This document shows positions 1 through 8,561 of a stretch of 64,000 nt of DNA, in pieces. Where the stretch lies: positions 62,001 to 126,000 of the forward strand of contig CAAFXE010000257.1 of NCBI GenBank assembly GCA_900766915.1, given 5' to 3'. The translations under genes were made by a program, and so were the position numbers. Below the pieces are notes generated by a model that was not told the origin of the DNA, searched no databases, and was given only the letters and a program-made list of their open reading frames with translations. Position 1 is the first letter of the stretch, and each line of letters begins with the position of its first letter. Source of the DNA: Lachnospiraceae bacterium. GTDB lineage: Bacteria > Bacillota > Clostridia > Lachnospirales > Lachnospiraceae.

Positions 1-466
1 TGGCAACCGGTGTGTAGTTGAGTGCACCTGCAGAAGTTCTGGCAACCGTGGCGGTAAGGCCCACTGCCCTTCTTTTTGGAATGATCACCCCATGGGCACC
101 TGCAAGATTTGCGGTACGGATAATAGCTCCCAGATTATGCGGATCCTCGATATTATCCAGCAGGAAAATAAACGGCGGTTCCTTCTTTTCCCTGGCAAGA
201 GCAAGGATATCTTCTACCTCTGCGTATTCATAGGCAGCCGCATAAGCAATGACTCCCTGATGATGACCTGTCTCTGACAGCTGGTCTAAGCGTTCCTTCT
301 TTACAAACTGTACGATACAGTCATGCTTCTTTGCTTCTCTTTTTATGGTCTGAATAGGACCGTCCTGGCACCCGTCCAGAATAAATACTTTATCAATGGT
401 CTTTCCGGAACGAAAGGCTTCGATGACAGCATTTCGTCCTTCAATGGTCAGTTCTTCGTATCTCAA
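1..466 (-). CDS. rlmB: 23S rRNA (guanosine-2'-O)-methyltransferase, RlmB/TrmH family (C-terminus outside window)
   Basis: SPOUT-fold RNA 2'-O-ribose methyltransferase that uses SAM. About 155 N-terminal residues are visible; the C-terminal knot with the SAM site runs off the left edge. The reading starts LRYEELTIEGRNAVIEAF, the usual substrate-binding domain opening, and continues to FLLDNIEDPHNLGAIIRTA, the family's first conserved motif. The start is a TTG at 466-464, chosen because GGAGG (478-474) lies seven bases upstream and no ATG is better placed. It overlaps the mrnC stop by four bases (TTGA), so translation is probably coupled. It is the last visible gene of the cysE-cysS-mrnC operon, the same order as in Bacillus subtilis. 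Confidence 0.9.
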   Translation of the reverse strand, partial: MRYEELTIEGRNAVIEAFRSGKTIDKVFILDGCQDGPIQTIKREAKKHDCIVQFVKKERLDQLSETGHHQGVIAYAAAYEYAEVEDILALAREKKEPPFIFLLDNIEDPHNLGAIIRTANLAGAHGVIIPKRRAVGLTATVARTSAGALNYTPVA

Positions 467-903
467 AGTGTTACCTCCGCTTTTTCAATTCCTGAAAAAA
501 TCAGGTCAATCATACGTTCCATATCTCCTTTTAAATAGAGATATCCCATCAAAGCTTCAAAGCCTGTCGCTCTTCTGTATTCCGACATGGTAGCATTTTT
601 GGCTCTGGTCACCGCCTTGGCATTGCGGCCTCTCTTATAGACTGACAGTTCTTCCTCTGTAAGCTCTTCTTTGATCGCCTCTGCCATGAGTGCCTGAGTC
701 TCTGCCTTCACGATCTTAGTCGCCGCCTTATGAAGCTTTTCCGCCTGGGTGTTTTTTCTTCCCACCAAAACGGTCCGCACAACCAGTTCAAAAATACCGT
801 CACCAATGTATGCAAGCGTTAAGGGGGAGTAGGTCCTTATATCCTGCTCCTTAAGCCCAAAGGTTTCCATAAATTTATGTTTTAAATTTACGCTCTTTTC
901 CAT
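463..903 (-). CDS. mrnC: Mini-ribonuclease III
   Basis: Small RNase III-like enzyme that matures 23S rRNA. At 146 residues it has the catalytic RNase III domain only and lacks a double-stranded-RNA-binding domain, as expected for Mini-III. The signature YSPLTLAYIGDGIFE (residues 25-39) carries the catalytic Asp and Glu, and a second acidic region lies near the C-terminus (ATGFEALMGYLYLKG). Its start lies inside cysS (16-base overlap) and its stop overlaps rlmB, so it sits in the middle of a translationally coupled operon. Pairing with rlmB fits a shared role in 23S rRNA handling. Confidence 0.93.
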   Translation of the reverse strand: MEKSVNLKHKFMETFGLKEQDIRTYSPLTLAYIGDGIFELVVRTVLVGRKNTQAEKLHKAATKIVKAETQALMAEAIKEELTEEELSVYKRGRNAKAVTRAKNATMSEYRRATGFEALMGYLYLKGDMERMIDLIFSGIEKAEVTL

Positions 904-2297
904 TTTACTCCTTCGCGTGTATCCTCCAGGATGATTCCTTTCTCCAAAAGCTCGTTACGGATCTCATCTGCTCTTGCAAAATTCTTTGCTTTTCTTGCAG
1001 CCTGTCTTTCTGCGATCAGGTTTTCGATATCTTCATCCAGAAGCCCTTCTTCCTTTTCCACGATCACACCTAAAATGTCGCAAAGCTGTGTCAGCTCTTT
1101 CTTTAAAGTTTCCAGGTAAACTTTTGAGTTGTCAGCACTTGTATGGGTGTTGATAAATTTCACCAGTTCAAAGACTGCTGCAATGGCATCTGCAGTGTTA
1201 AAATCATCGTCCATTGCTTCTTCAAACTTCGTTACAAATGCTTTTGCTTCCTCCAAAGCAGCTGCTTCTTCTGCCGTCATTTCCCTTTCTACGCTGCTTC
1301 CCATCAGATGTTTTAAGTTGGATGCGGCTGTGATGATACGCTCTAAACTGTTTTTTGAGCTTTCCATCAGCTCTGCACTGAAGTTCAACGGACTTCTGTA
1401 ATGTGCCTGAAGCATAAAGAAACGAAGGATCTGTAAATCATATTTTTCACTGATCTCACGTACGGTAAAGAAATTACCCAAAGATTTGGACATTTTCTTA
1501 TTATCAATATTTAAGAATGCATTATGCATCCAGTATCTTGCAAATACCTTGCCGCAGCATGCCTCACTCTGAGCGATCTCATTTTCATGGTGCGGGAATA
1601 CCAGGTCTTCGCCGCCGCCATGGATATCTATCTGTTCGCCCAGATATTTTTTTGACATAACAGAGCATTCAATATGCCAGCCCGGTCTTCCTTCTCCCCA
1701 TGGGGATACCCAGAAAGGTTCTCCTTCTTTTTTCGGTTTCCAGAGCACAAAATCCAGCGGATCTTCCTTTTCATCCTCGCCGGACACCAAAAGGGTACGG
1801 TTTCCTGCTCTTAAATCATCCAGATTTTTATGGGACAGCTTTCCATAGGAGTCAAATTTTCTCGTACGGAAATATACGGTTCCGTTGACTGCATAAGCAA
1901 AGCCTTTTTCAATAAGGCTTGAGATCATATCGATCATGCCGTCGATTTCCTGGGTAGCCAAAGGATGGGTGGTGGCAGGTTTGATATTCATGCCGGCCAT
2001 ATCCTTTTTACATTCTGCAATGTATCTCTGAGATATTTCTTCTGCGGAAACACCTTCCTCGATGGCTTTTTTGATGATCTTATCATCTACATCTGTGAAG
2101 TTGGATACAAAATTCACATCATATCCCTTGTATTCAAAGTAACGGCGAACCGTATCAAATACGATCATCGGTCTTGCATTCCCGATGTGGATAAAGTTGT
2201 AAACGGTAGGACCGCATACATACATTCTGACCTTGCCTTCTTCGATGGGTACAAATTCTTCTTTTCTTTTTGTCTCTGTGTTATAGATCTTAATCAT
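888..2297 (-). CDS. cysS: Cysteinyl-tRNA synthetase
   Basis: Class I aminoacyl-tRNA synthetase that charges tRNA-Cys in the cytoplasm. Normal length at 469 residues. Visible are the zinc-binding Cys28 in MYVCGPTVYN, the HIGH-type motif HIGN at residues 37-40, the zinc-site region GWHIECSVM, and the KMSKS loop near residue 270 (NKKMSKSLGNF). It overlaps cysE by eight bases upstream and mrnC by 16 bases downstream. It is probably controlled by the tRNA-Cys T-box at 3010-3257, so that both cysteine precursor synthesis and tRNA charging respond to uncharged tRNA-Cys. Confidence 0.97.
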   Translation of the reverse strand: MIKIYNTETKRKEEFVPIEEGKVRMYVCGPTVYNFIHIGNARPMIVFDTVRRYFEYKGYDVNFVSNFTDVDDKIIKKAIEEGVSAEEISQRYIAECKKDMAGMNIKPATTHPLATQEIDGMIDMISSLIEKGFAYAVNGTVYFRTRKFDSYGKLSHKNLDDLRAGNRTLLVSGEDEKEDPLDFVLWKPKKEGEPFWVSPWGEGRPGWHIECSVMSKKYLGEQIDIHGGGEDLVFPHHENEIAQSEACCGKVFARYWMHNAFLNIDNKKMSKSLGNFFTVREISEKYDLQILRFFMLQAHYRSPLNFSAELMESSKNSLERIITAASNLKHLMGSSVEREMTAEEAAALEEAKAFVTKFEEAMDDDFNTADAIAAVFELVKFINTHTSADNSKVYLETLKKELTQLCDILGVIVEKEEGLLDEDIENLIAERQAARKAKNFARADEIRNELLEKGIILEDTREGVKWKRA

Positions 2298-2946
2298 TTT
2301 CTATCTCCCTTTGTAATTTTGTTACGATTTTTCTAAGCTCCCGGTTTTCCTTCTGAAGACCGATAATGGCATCCAGTACAGGGTCCGGTAAATTTACCTG
2401 ATCAAGGTCCGTACGGGGAAGCTTTTTATTATCCCGCTTCACGATCCTTCCCGGCACACCTACCACGGTACAGTTTGGCGGAACCGGCTTTAATACTACA
2501 GAACCGGCACCGATCTTGGAATTTTCCCCTACGGTAAAAGAACCGATGATCTTTGCTCCCGCACTGACCATGACATTGTCCTCCAGGGTCGGATGACGTT
2601 TTCCGGTTTCCTTCCCAGTACCTCCCAAGGTAACCCCCTGATAAAGAGTTACATTGTTTCCTACAATGGCTGTTTCCCCAATGATCACACCTGCTCCGTG
2701 ATCAATGAAGAGGCCCCTACCTATGGTGGCTCCCGGATGGATTTCTATACCTGTCTTTCTGGCTGCCCTCTGAGAGATCCATCGTGCCAGAAAATAATGC
2801 TTCTTTAAATATAATTTGTGAGCCACTCTGTATCGCAGCATCACCTGAAAGCTGGGATACAAAAGGACTTCCATGGGACTTTTGATGGCCGGGTCTCGTT
2901 CCTGAATGACCTGGACTTCTTCCTTAATACGACTGATAATTCCCAT
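2290..2946 (-). CDS. cysE: Serine O-acetyltransferase
   Basis: Makes O-acetylserine from serine and acetyl-CoA, the first committed step of cysteine synthesis. The 218-residue protein has the short helical N-terminus of Gram-positive CysE, then left-handed beta-helix hexapeptide repeats (IEIHPGATIGRGLFIDHGAG, then VIIGETAIVGNNVTLYQGVT) and the GTGKETGKRHP active-site loop. The C-terminus has a predicted coiled coil (LQKENRELRKIVTKLQ). It is the first gene after the T-box, with ribosome binding site GGAGAG before the ATG, and overlaps cysS. No cysK lies nearby. Confidence 0.95.
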   Translation of the reverse strand: MGIISRIKEEVQVIQERDPAIKSPMEVLLYPSFQVMLRYRVAHKLYLKKHYFLARWISQRAARKTGIEIHPGATIGRGLFIDHGAGVIIGETAIVGNNVTLYQGVTLGGTGKETGKRHPTLEDNVMVSAGAKIIGSFTVGENSKIGAGSVVLKPVPPNCTVVGVPGRIVKRDNKKLPRTDLDQVNLPDPVLDAIIGLQKENRELRKIVTKLQREIEND

Positions 2947-2975
2947 AATCTCTCCTCAATTTTGACTTTTTGCCT

Positions 2976-2998
2976 GGACAGGGGACGGTTCTCTGTCC
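2976..2998. repeat. Small inverted repeat in the cysE leader
   Basis: GGACAG (2976-2981) and CTGTCC (2993-2998) form inverted arms around a second nested pair (GGGAC/GTCCC). It lies between the T-box terminator and the cysE ribosome binding site. The minus-strand core GTGGGACAG is shared with the long palindrome at 17211-17262, which suggests two members of one intergenic element family. Function unknown. Confidence 0.5.
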
Positions 2999-3009
2999 CA
3001 CAATGTAAT

Positions 3010-3257
3010 AAAAAACTTCGCCTCTATCTTTTAGAGACGAAGTTATCCGCGGTTCCACTCTAATAGAGGATTGCTCCTCCACTCGAAGCACGTAACGTGT
3101 GCGATACGTATCCGGCCAGGCAGGAATGCTTCACCGAATCAGCTCCCGGATGCACTTCCTTTACTCTTCCCCAAAGACCGCTTTCAGCCGGTGACGGTCT
3201 CTCTCTGATGTTTCCGGGTAAAGTACTTTTCCGTTCAAAGCCTTTTTCATATTCCTA
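3010..3257 (-). promoter_or_regulatory. T-box riboswitch, tRNA-Cys specific, ahead of cysE-cysS
   Basis: On the minus strand the leader carries the T-box sequence AGAGTGGAACCGCGG (3061-3047), followed at once by an intrinsic terminator (3043-3010) whose stem is ACTTCGTCTCT/AGAGGCGAAGT with a T run. Stem I is closed by CCCGG/CCGGG, and the specifier position reads TGC followed by A (3154-3152), a cysteine codon matching the downstream genes. The distal loop CACCGGCTGAAAG is also visible. Uncharged tRNA-Cys would favour the antiterminator and turn on cysE-cysS-mrnC-rlmB. Confidence 0.93.
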
Positions 3258-3263
3258 TTGACT

Positions 3264-3292
3264 AGAATATGCGAAATATGGGGATTTGTCAA
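3264..3292 (-). promoter_or_regulatory. Sigma-A promoter for the T-box operon
   Basis: TTGACA (3292-3287), 17-base spacer, TATTCT (3269-3264). The spacer end TTCGCA and the downstream AATAGGAAT are also found in the tetR promoter at 8480-8508. Confidence 0.8.
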
Positions 3293-3330
3293 GGAAAGTC
3301 TTTTCATGTCCACCCTTTCCGGCAAAGTTT

Positions 3331-3356
3331 GTTACTGTACACTCCGTTCCAGTAAC
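3331..3356. repeat. Short palindromic intergenic element (GTTACTG ... CAGTAAC)
   Basis: Arms GTTACTG (3331-3337) and CAGTAAC (3350-3356). The full 26 bases match the reverse complement of 63805-63830 at 24 of 26 positions, and a shorter relative is at 16234-16257. Nothing else is recognised between the T-box promoter and the end of the next gene. Confidence 0.7.
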
Positions 3357-3389
3357 CAGAATATGCCCTCCGGGAGCTTAAAAATGTAT

Positions 3390-5630
3390 TTATTCTGATT
3401 TTATGGCATCGGTTTTATAGATAAATTTCACACTTCCATCCATTTGTTCTGAAATACCGGAAAATGACTTGTAAGCCATTGCTGCATCTAGTGTTCCTTC
3501 CAGACGTCCGGTTAATTCCGGCAGATCCTCATCCAAAAGCTCTACCAGTTTTTTGATTCCCTGATCATTAAATTCTACCGTTCCATCCTTCAATTTCAGA
3601 GCACCCGTCTGAAGTTCCGAAACACCCTTCTTCAGCTCATTTCCTCCATCCTTCAGACTGACCGTTCCATCCTTTAATTTTTTCGTTCCATTATATAAAT
3701 CTCCGGCACCTTTCAGAAGCTGGCCGGTGCCCTCCTTCAAGGTATCCACACCACCGGTAAGCTTCGGGGCATTGCTAAGAAGTGTACCGGCTCCCTGATG
3801 TGCACTGGCCACTCCGGCAGTATAGGTGTCGATTCCTCCGGAAAGCTGCACTGTTCCATCCAACAATGTCTTCATGCTTGTCATGGTTTCCATCAGTGCC
3901 TCCAGCTTTGTCTTTGCAGTCTGCAGGGTTAATAATTTATCAATCAGAGCGTTTAACGGATTTTCCGTTCCTGCAGAAGCCTGAACCATGACAACCTCTC
4001 TCTCCTGAACGATAGGTTCTGTCGTTTCTTCTGTCTTAGGCTGCTCAGAAGCACCCTGCGCCTGTTCACTTGTTTCCTGCTGCCCGGACACTCCTTCCAA
4101 CTGCTCATTATCCCCTGACGGTGTGGAAGGTTCCGGTGATACATTTCCCTGTGGTACGAAAGAGCCTTCCTCCTCTACATTGTTTTCCTGCTGTGGTAAT
4201 ACTTCCTCTGTCACAGCCTGGTTTTCGGTGGATTCCTCAGGCTCGGAAATCACCTGTGCCTGATTTTCAGGCTGCCGGGTATTTTGCGAAGCAATGATCG
4301 AACCCAGGGTGGCTTTCACATCATTCACTTTTCCTTCCAGAGTGCTAATAACCGCCTGCAAAGCATTTACATTTGCCTCAATATCCTGCCCATAGGAAGC
4401 AGGGCGCACTTCTTGAAGGCTGACCGGCACGCCATAAGTCCCAAGTAATGTATTTGCCTCTTGAATCTTTGTATTTAAGCTTCCTAAAATTCCCTGCTGT
4501 ATAGAGGAAATTCCACCTTTTAATGCTGCACTGTTGTTATCCAGTGTTTCCAGACCGGCATTCAACTGCTGCATTCCCAAAAGTAATGCCCCAGCTCCAT
4601 CCTTTAAGGTACTGACTCCGTCATTTAAAGCTCCGGCTCCCTCATAAAGCTTACCTGCCCCATCTTTCAGATCCCCGGCACCCTGATCCAGGCTGCTGAT
4701 ACCATCGTTTAACTCCTCTGTACCATCCGCAAGCTGCAGTACTCCATCGTATAATTCCGATGTTCCGTCCATCAGTGCCTGCATTGCATCCTGAAGATCT
4801 TTCATATCCTTTGACAGTGTCTGTTGTTTGTCATCCACATTGATATCCAGATCATTGAAAATTTCACTGGTAACAATCGTCATGGTTCCTGCAAGTTCAA
4901 AGTCAACTGTATCGAAGCTAACTTCTACCTTTTGCGGAAGATCAAGCTTTTCCAGACCCATGCTTTCCAGCTTCAGATTGTCTTCCAGTCCCGGCATCGC
5001 ATAGCCCACAACCACGGTTCTCTCACCATCGCCTATGATCTTTCCGGAAGAGACCTCCACATTGGAAAAATTCTCATTGTCCAGTACCATTGCAGTTAAC
5101 ACAACAAACGGTACATAAAGCTCTTCCTCTTTTCCGTTGACCATCACCTTTTCCTTCTGATGGTTGGTATAATCGAAACAAACCTGAACTTTACCGCTTT
5201 TACCTGCAAGCTTTTCGGGAGAGATATCCTTTCCATCTAACTGATAGGAAATTTTTTGTTCTACCGGGACATCCTTTTTTAAAGTTCCCTGATAATAAAT
5301 ATCCTTTCCCTTGGCCTCCCAGTCAACATTGTTTTTTTCATTCTGTGTAAAGGATTCCTCTCCTTTGACATTTTCAATATCCGCAAGCTCTGACAGATCC
5401 GAAAGAGTTGTTTCCTTTCCTGTATTTTTCAGCCAGTCACTGACGATCAGCTTCTGTACAGCTCCATCTGCACCGGAAATGACATAAACCGTTTCCTCTT
5501 TTGAGGTCTTAACGGTGTCTGTTTCGGTCTTTGCAAAGCTTAAAGTACCGGTTTGACCAAACACTAAGGCTATTGCCAGCACCGCTGACACGCCTTTCAT
5601 CCACGCGCTTTTTCTATGATTTCTTTTCAT
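3390..5630 (-). CDS. Exported heptad-repeat protein (YhgE/Pip-like), partner of the MMPL exporter
   Basis: A 746-residue protein with an N-terminal signal segment (VSAVLAIALVFGQTGTLSFA) and no obvious later membrane helix. Two blocks, about residues 278-360 and 590-683, are strict seven-residue repeats of the form x-L-x-D-G-x-x (for example ELYDGVLQLADG), typical of YhgE/Pip-type proteins and likely to form long helices. Between them, about residues 463-548, lies a low-complexity stretch rich in Glu, Gln, Pro and Ser. The start overlaps the MMPL gene stop by four bases, so the two are coupled. I infer an extracytoplasmic accessory to the exporter. The biochemical role is unknown. Confidence 0.75.
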   Translation of the reverse strand: MKRNHRKSAWMKGVSAVLAIALVFGQTGTLSFAKTETDTVKTSKEETVYVISGADGAVQKLIVSDWLKNTGKETTLSDLSELADIENVKGEESFTQNEKNNVDWEAKGKDIYYQGTLKKDVPVEQKISYQLDGKDISPEKLAGKSGKVQVCFDYTNHQKEKVMVNGKEEELYVPFVVLTAMVLDNENFSNVEVSSGKIIGDGERTVVVGYAMPGLEDNLKLESMGLEKLDLPQKVEVSFDTVDFELAGTMTIVTSEIFNDLDINVDDKQQTLSKDMKDLQDAMQALMDGTSELYDGVLQLADGTEELNDGISSLDQGAGDLKDGAGKLYEGAGALNDGVSTLKDGAGALLLGMQQLNAGLETLDNNSAALKGGISSIQQGILGSLNTKIQEANTLLGTYGVPVSLQEVRPASYGQDIEANVNALQAVISTLEGKVNDVKATLGSIIASQNTRQPENQAQVISEPEESTENQAVTEEVLPQQENNVEEEGSFVPQGNVSPEPSTPSGDNEQLEGVSGQQETSEQAQGASEQPKTEETTEPIVQEREVVMVQASAGTENPLNALIDKLLTLQTAKTKLEALMETMTSMKTLLDGTVQLSGGIDTYTAGVASAHQGAGTLLSNAPKLTGGVDTLKEGTGQLLKGAGDLYNGTKKLKDGTVSLKDGGNELKKGVSELQTGALKLKDGTVEFNDQGIKKLVELLDEDLPELTGRLEGTLDAAMAYKSFSGISEQMDGSVKFIYKTDAIKSE

Positions 5631-7726
5631 AATTTCTTACCTCCTTTATTTTCTCCTTCCGGGAGAAAGCCTTTACTTGTCGCACAGATCAGTCTGTCTG
5701 CCATCAGGAACATGGCCGGTAATATCAATGCAACACAGAAAAGACTGATGATCGCACCTCTGGCCATCAAAGCACACAGTGCACGAATCATATCCACATC
5801 CGAATAAAGTGCAACGCCAAGAGTTGCTGCAAAAAATCCCAATGCACTGACCAGAACAGACGGCAGGGAAGCTGACAATGCAGTAGAGATTGCCTCCACC
5901 TTTTCCTGTCCTCTGCTTCTTTCCCGCTTATAACGGGTCGTCATCAAAATCGCATAGTCAACGGTTGCACCTAACTGGATCGTACTGATACAGATTGGTG
6001 CGATAAACGGGAGGGAGGTTCCTGTAAAATGAGGAATTCCCAGATTGATAAAAATTGCAAATTCTATGATCAGCACCAGAATCACCGGCAGAGAAATGCT
6101 CTTTAATACCAATGCTATGATTACAAAAATTGCAATGATGGAAATTGCATTGACCACCTGAAAATCGTGGTCTGTAATTTCAATCAGATCCTTGGTACAG
6201 GGAGCTTCACCGATCAGCATTCCATTTGGATCATAGTTTTTCAGGATTCCATTTAATTTTTCAATCTGTGCATTTACTTCATCTGTAGCCGTACTGTAGG
6301 CAGACTGGATCATCAAAAGCTTCCAGTGATCACTTTCCAGTGTCTCCTTCGCCTTTCCCGGAATCATTTCCTCCGGGATACCTGAACCCAGTACAGAGTC
6401 CAGTCCCAGTACGAATTCAACACCCTCTACCTTTTTCATTTCTCTGACCATTTTTCTGGTTTCTTTCGAGGAGATCTCTTTATCCATCAAAACCATATGG
6501 GTAGCCCCTGCATCAAATTCCTCTTCCAGCTTATTGGTAGCCTGAACATACCCCATATATTCCGGGAGAGAAGCTCCCAGATTGTAATACACTTCATCTC
6601 CCGATTTACGGTATCCGTAAAGTGCAATGGGAAGAATCAAAAGAAATATCAGTAAAAACACCGGATATCTTCTGACCACCAGCTGAACGATTTTTTTCAT
6701 TTCCGGCATCAAAGGACGGTGCTTTGTCCGTTCGATCAAGGACTCCAGCAAAAGAATCATTGCCGGAAGAACCGTCACACATCCGATTACGCCAAATACA
6801 ACACCCTTTGCCATAACGATGCCAAGATCCAGTCCCAGAGAATAGCTCATAAAGCATAATGCAATGAAGCCTGCTACCGTTGTGATGGAGCTTCCAACCA
6901 CAGAAGTAATGGTAGCCTTAATTGCATGCGCCATGGCACGGTTTTTGTCTCCCTCAAACCGTTCCTTTTGTTCTACGTAACTATGCCAGAGGAAAATGGA
7001 ATAATCCATAGTAACTGCCAGCTGGAGAACCGCCGCCAGTGCCTTTGTTAAAAACGAAATCTCACCAAGGAAGTAATTGGTACCAAGATTTAAAAGAATC
7101 GCCATACCAATACTGATCAGGAAGATGACCGGCAGGATAAAACTGTCCAAAAACAGCATCATGACCACAGCAGACAATGCGATGGCAAGGACAACATAAA
7201 TGATTTCTTCCCGTTCGCACAAATTTTTCAGATCAGTTACCATGGCTGTCATACCGGAAACAAAACACTGTTCACCGGCCAGGCTCTTAATACTTTCCGC
7301 TGCCTGTAATGTCTCATCTGCTGAAGTTCCCGTATCAAAAAATACAGCCATCATGGTCGCCTGGTCAGAATTAAAGACATCATAGATCTCATCTGGCAGC
7401 ATTTCCATGGGAACTGACAGATCCATCAGGCTGTCATACCAAAGCACCGTATCCACATGGGGAACTTCTTCGATCTTTTCACGTAAAATGGAAACATCCT
7501 TTTCCTCCATGTTTTCCACAATGACAAAGGAAAAGGCGCCCTTCCCAAATTCCTCCAACAAAATATCCTGACCCTTCATGGTTTCAATTTCACCGGGCAG
7601 ATAGGTCAGCATATCATAGTTGATCCGGGTATGTTCCATTCCCCATACTGAGGGGAACATCAATAAAAATGCAAAAATCAAAATGGGAATCTTATGTTTC
7701 ACAACCCATTTTCCAAATTTAATCAT
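5627..7726 (-). CDS. MMPL/RND-family transporter
   Basis: A 699-residue integral membrane exporter with the duplicated RND plan: one helix, an extracytoplasmic loop, five helices, then the same again. The conserved helix-4 motifs are visible in both halves (TMDYSIFLWH and TVDYAILMTTRYKRE), each with an Asp that is a likely proton-relay residue. The family exports lipids or amphipathic compounds; the substrate here cannot be told. It follows the TetR gene with a terminator between (7795-7830) and is coupled to the heptad-repeat protein downstream. The ATG at 7726 has a GGAGGAGTGAG ribosome site. Confidence 0.88.
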   Translation of the reverse strand: MIKFGKWVVKHKIPILIFAFLLMFPSVWGMEHTRINYDMLTYLPGEIETMKGQDILLEEFGKGAFSFVIVENMEEKDVSILREKIEEVPHVDTVLWYDSLMDLSVPMEMLPDEIYDVFNSDQATMMAVFFDTGTSADETLQAAESIKSLAGEQCFVSGMTAMVTDLKNLCEREEIIYVVLAIALSAVVMMLFLDSFILPVIFLISIGMAILLNLGTNYFLGEISFLTKALAAVLQLAVTMDYSIFLWHSYVEQKERFEGDKNRAMAHAIKATITSVVGSSITTVAGFIALCFMSYSLGLDLGIVMAKGVVFGVIGCVTVLPAMILLLESLIERTKHRPLMPEMKKIVQLVVRRYPVFLLIFLLILPIALYGYRKSGDEVYYNLGASLPEYMGYVQATNKLEEEFDAGATHMVLMDKEISSKETRKMVREMKKVEGVEFVLGLDSVLGSGIPEEMIPGKAKETLESDHWKLLMIQSAYSTATDEVNAQIEKLNGILKNYDPNGMLIGEAPCTKDLIEITDHDFQVVNAISIIAIFVIIALVLKSISLPVILVLIIEFAIFINLGIPHFTGTSLPFIAPICISTIQLGATVDYAILMTTRYKRERSRGQEKVEAISTALSASLPSVLVSALGFFAATLGVALYSDVDMIRALCALMARGAIISLFCVALILPAMFLMADRLICATSKGFLPEGENKGGKKL

Positions 7727-7794
7727 GTTTGCTCACTCCTCCTCTTTTTGCATGTGCCCTATTCTATCCAATGCAGCTTTTTTTCAAAACAGTT

Positions 7795-7830
7795 AAAAAA
7801 AGAGCCGTGCCCAAATTTTGTGCACGACTC
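7795..7830 (-). terminator. Intrinsic terminator between tetR and the MMPL gene
   Basis: The minus strand reads GAGTCGTGC, a loop, GCACGGCTC and then seven T. It ends or attenuates tetR transcripts. The MMPL gene therefore needs read-through or its own promoter, and I see no clear one in 7727-7794. Confidence 0.85.
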
Positions 7831-7868
7831 CGTATTTGTCTGAAATTCAGACATTTTACCTGATTTGC

Positions 7869-8426
7869 CTATATTTTGTTTTCACGTGAAAGAGCCAGGG
7901 TAATACTTCCATCCAAAAGCCTTCCAAGACTTCGAATCAGATTCTCCGGATCGGTTTTCATTCCTTCTTCCAGCCAACCGGTTACAATGCCTACCAGTCC
8001 GCATTTATAAAAATGAATCAACAGTTCCCTGTCTGATTCCAATATTCTATCAGAAGGCTGTTCTTTTTCTACCAGCCTGCGCACCACCGCTTCTGCAACA
8101 CTATAGAGGTAGCGTTCTACTTCCTTGCGGTTGACAGAATTGTAAATATGAAATACAGCCCTTTTATTTTTCAATGCAAAATCAGCCGCTTCAATGAATC
8201 CATCCTCAAGCGATTGGATGTCTGTACAGTCTGCAAGAACCTTTTCTACCTCTGTATCCACGATAAATGTCAAAAGTGCGTGAATATCTTCAAAATGATA
8301 GTAAAATGTATTTCGATTGATTTCGCAATCCTCCACAATCTCCCGCACGGTAATCTTATCTAAAGGCTTTTGATTCAAAAGTTTCAGAAAAGACTCCACG
8401 ATTGCTTTTTTCGTAAACTGTGCCAT
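7869..8426 (-). CDS. TetR/AcrR-family transcriptional regulator
   Basis: A 185-residue repressor-type protein. The N-terminal helix-turn-helix is clear (FTKKAIVESFLKLLNQKPLD, then ITVREIVEDCEINRNTFYYHF), including the NTFYYHF recognition helix of the family. The C-terminal ligand domain resembles the TetR_C_8 type. It lies upstream of the MMPL exporter and heptad-repeat genes and divergent from an SGNH hydrolase gene. Its promoter is bracketed by the perfect inverted repeat CCTGATTC/GAATCAGG (8462-8496), a candidate auto-operator. The ATG at 8426 has GGAGGA in front. Confidence 0.92.
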   Translation of the reverse strand: MAQFTKKAIVESFLKLLNQKPLDKITVREIVEDCEINRNTFYYHFEDIHALLTFIVDTEVEKVLADCTDIQSLEDGFIEAADFALKNKRAVFHIYNSVNRKEVERYLYSVAEAVVRRLVEKEQPSDRILESDRELLIHFYKCGLVGIVTGWLEEGMKTDPENLIRSLGRLLDGSITLALSRENKI

Positions 8427-8461
8427 AATATCCTCCAGGCTTTATAACAGTTACACCAGTT

Positions 8462-8531
8462 CCTGATTCCTATTGATTAAAAATATGCGAATCAGGTAAA
8501 TTTGTCAAGAAAAGAGTTTCTGTGTTATATT
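8462..8531. promoter_or_regulatory. Overlapping divergent promoters with candidate TetR operator
   Basis: Minus-strand promoter for tetR: TTGACA (8508-8503), 17 bases, TATTTT (8485-8480). Plus-strand promoter for the SGNH gene: TTGTCA (8502-8507), 17 bases, TTATAT (8525-8530). The two -35 boxes occupy the same bases. The inverted repeat CCTGATTC (8462-8469) / GAATCAGG (8489-8496) brackets the tetR -10 box and could be the operator. Only one polymerase could bind at a time. Confidence 0.75.
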
Positions 8532-8561
8532 GAAATCAAAAAACAGTTTTCAGGAGGCAAC

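Noticed and set aside
1965..2336. Plus-strand 123-residue frame inside cysS
   Set aside because: Antisense shadow of a strongly conserved gene.
4560..4800. 21-base periodicity resembling a direct-repeat array
   Set aside because: It is the DNA trace of the protein heptads in the exporter partner, not a CRISPR or minisatellite; units differ in sequence.
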